Shown here in pieces: positions 5,400 through 5,914 of a stretch of 5,914 nucleotides of DNA. Source of the stretch: JBECKR01 sp040235415 (lineage in GTDB: Bacteria; Acidobacteriota; Polarisedimenticolia; Polarisedimenticolales; Polarisedimenticolaceae); contig JBECKR010000306.1 of the NCBI GenBank assembly GCA_040235415.1, positions 1-5,914 on the forward strand, given 5' to 3'. The position numbers and the translations under genes are program-made. The number at the start of each line of letters is the position of its first letter. Within the stretch, counting starts at the first letter, position 1. The notes beneath the pieces were generated by a model that was not told the origin of the DNA, did not search any database, and saw only the letters and a program-made list of their open reading frames with translations.

Positions 5400-5914
5400 T
5401 CAGGGTCCATTCCGGGCGTCCCCGGGGCCCTCGTCCGCGGAGGGCGCCGCGGGGATCACGCGCACGGTCTCGAAGCGCTTGATACGGACCGTGCCGGGCG
5501 TGGCCCCGCGGATCCGGCGGACGTGCTTGCGGCGGGTCCATTGCACGTCGGCCCGGTCGGATCTCCGGGCGTCGCTGAACCACGCGGCCAGCGCCGCCGC
5601 CTGCTCGAGGGTGGCGCGCGGCGGGCGCGGTCTGCGCTCGGGGTTGCGGATCACGACGTGCGCTCCCGGGACCCCGAGCGCGTGCAGCCAGAAATCGTCG
5701 GGTCCGGCCAGCCGGAACGTCAGGCGATCGTTCTCGCGCCCGCCTTTCCCCACCAAGACCGTGAGCCCGTCGGGGCTCGTGAACATCCGGACCCCCTCGA
5801 GCCGCGGCCGGGGGCCCGCCACGCGGCCTCTACGCGACGCCGCAGGCTCGAGTCCGACCGGCAGGCCCGCGGCCCGGGCGTCGGCCTCGAGACGATCGGG
5901 GTCCGCGTCGGGGT
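5400..5914 (-). CDS. rqcH: RqcH/NFACT (fibronectin-binding protein A-like) ribosome quality-control protein, C-terminal fragment
   Basis: The last 170 codons of a gene whose start lies beyond the right edge; the frame is open to base 5914, so the GTG at 5822 is an internal valine codon. After a Pro/Arg-rich stretch (fragment residues 1-43), the NFACT-R (DUF814) domain begins with FTSPDG-TVLVGKGGREND (44-62), then DFWLHALGVPGAHVVIR (73-89), the LEQAAALAAWFSDAR segment (102-116) and the closing VQWTRRKHVRRIRGATPG-V (123-142), all in family order. In bacteria such as Bacillus subtilis, RqcH binds 50S subunits blocked by peptidyl-tRNA and adds alanine tails that mark the nascent chain for degradation. 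The N-terminal NFACT-N and coiled-coil parts, needed to judge tailing activity, are not in the window. The tail after about residue 155 is acidic and not conserved. A related NFACT-R-bearing protein without tailing activity remains possible. The next gene starts 124 bases later, so it may be a separate transcript. Confidence 0.9.
   Translation of the reverse strand, partial: PDADPDRLEADARAAGLPVGLEPAASRRGRVAGPRPRLEGVRMFTSPDGLTVLVGKGGRENDRLTFRLAGPDDFWLHALGVPGAHVVIRNPERRPRPPRATLEQAAALAAWFSDARRSDRADVQWTRRKHVRRIRGATPGTVRIKRFETVRVIPAAPSADEGPGDARNGP

Noticed and set aside
5400..5822. Treating the RqcH fragment as a complete 140-residue stand-alone NFACT-R protein starting at GTG 5822
   Set aside because: The frame remains open to the window edge with 30 more codons of basic, Pro-rich linker, as expected before the NFACT-R domain of a long protein, and no ribosome site precedes 5822. 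Small stand-alone NFACT-R proteins exist, so the sequence beyond the edge would settle it.

Overview
The window is GC-rich bacterial DNA (about 70% G+C by eye). It comes from a chromosome-like housekeeping region with no sign of mobile elements, CRISPR, tRNA or rRNA. All seven supported genes lie on the minus strand, so the region reads from the right-hand edge to the left. The gene set is broadly bacterial and does not fix a phylum. A GC-rich, probably Gram-negative or uncultivated lineage that keeps an RqcH/NFACT homologue fits, but this is a loose inference.

In order of transcription, the right edge (5400-5914) holds the C-terminal part of an RqcH/NFACT-type ribosome quality-control protein. 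A 124-bp gap follows, with a possible promoter. Next is a run of four tightly packed genes (5275 to 876): a multi-pass flippase-like membrane protein (UPF0104/LPG_synthase_TM family), the ribonucleotide reductase repressor NrdR, a small heat-shock protein (Hsp20) and a full-length Lon protease. The flippase-like/nrdR pair shares a GTGA stop-start overlap, and hsp20/lon shares an ATGA overlap. Only 22 bp separate nrdR from hsp20, so these four genes very probably form one operon. The lon 3' end is marked by an 11-bp GC hairpin directly after the stop codon, then a textbook intrinsic terminator (8-bp stem plus eight U).

After about 95 bp of non-coding DNA carrying a near-perfect 16-bp palindrome, an ECF sigma factor gene (699 to 124) overlaps by GTGA with the start of a gene cut by the window edge. 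The first 42 residues of that gene carry an H-x3-C-x2-C zinc motif, marking it as the cognate zinc-finger anti-sigma factor.

Functionally the window groups protein-quality-control genes: RqcH handles stalled ribosomes, Hsp20 holds unfolded proteins and Lon degrades them. The dNTP-supply regulator NrdR sits in the same operon and a separate stress-type sigma/anti-sigma unit lies downstream. No clearly new system is visible. The points most worth a second look are the hsp20-lon translational coupling, the proteostasis grouping with nrdR, the paired 3' hairpins and the apparently leaderless start of the membrane-protein gene.
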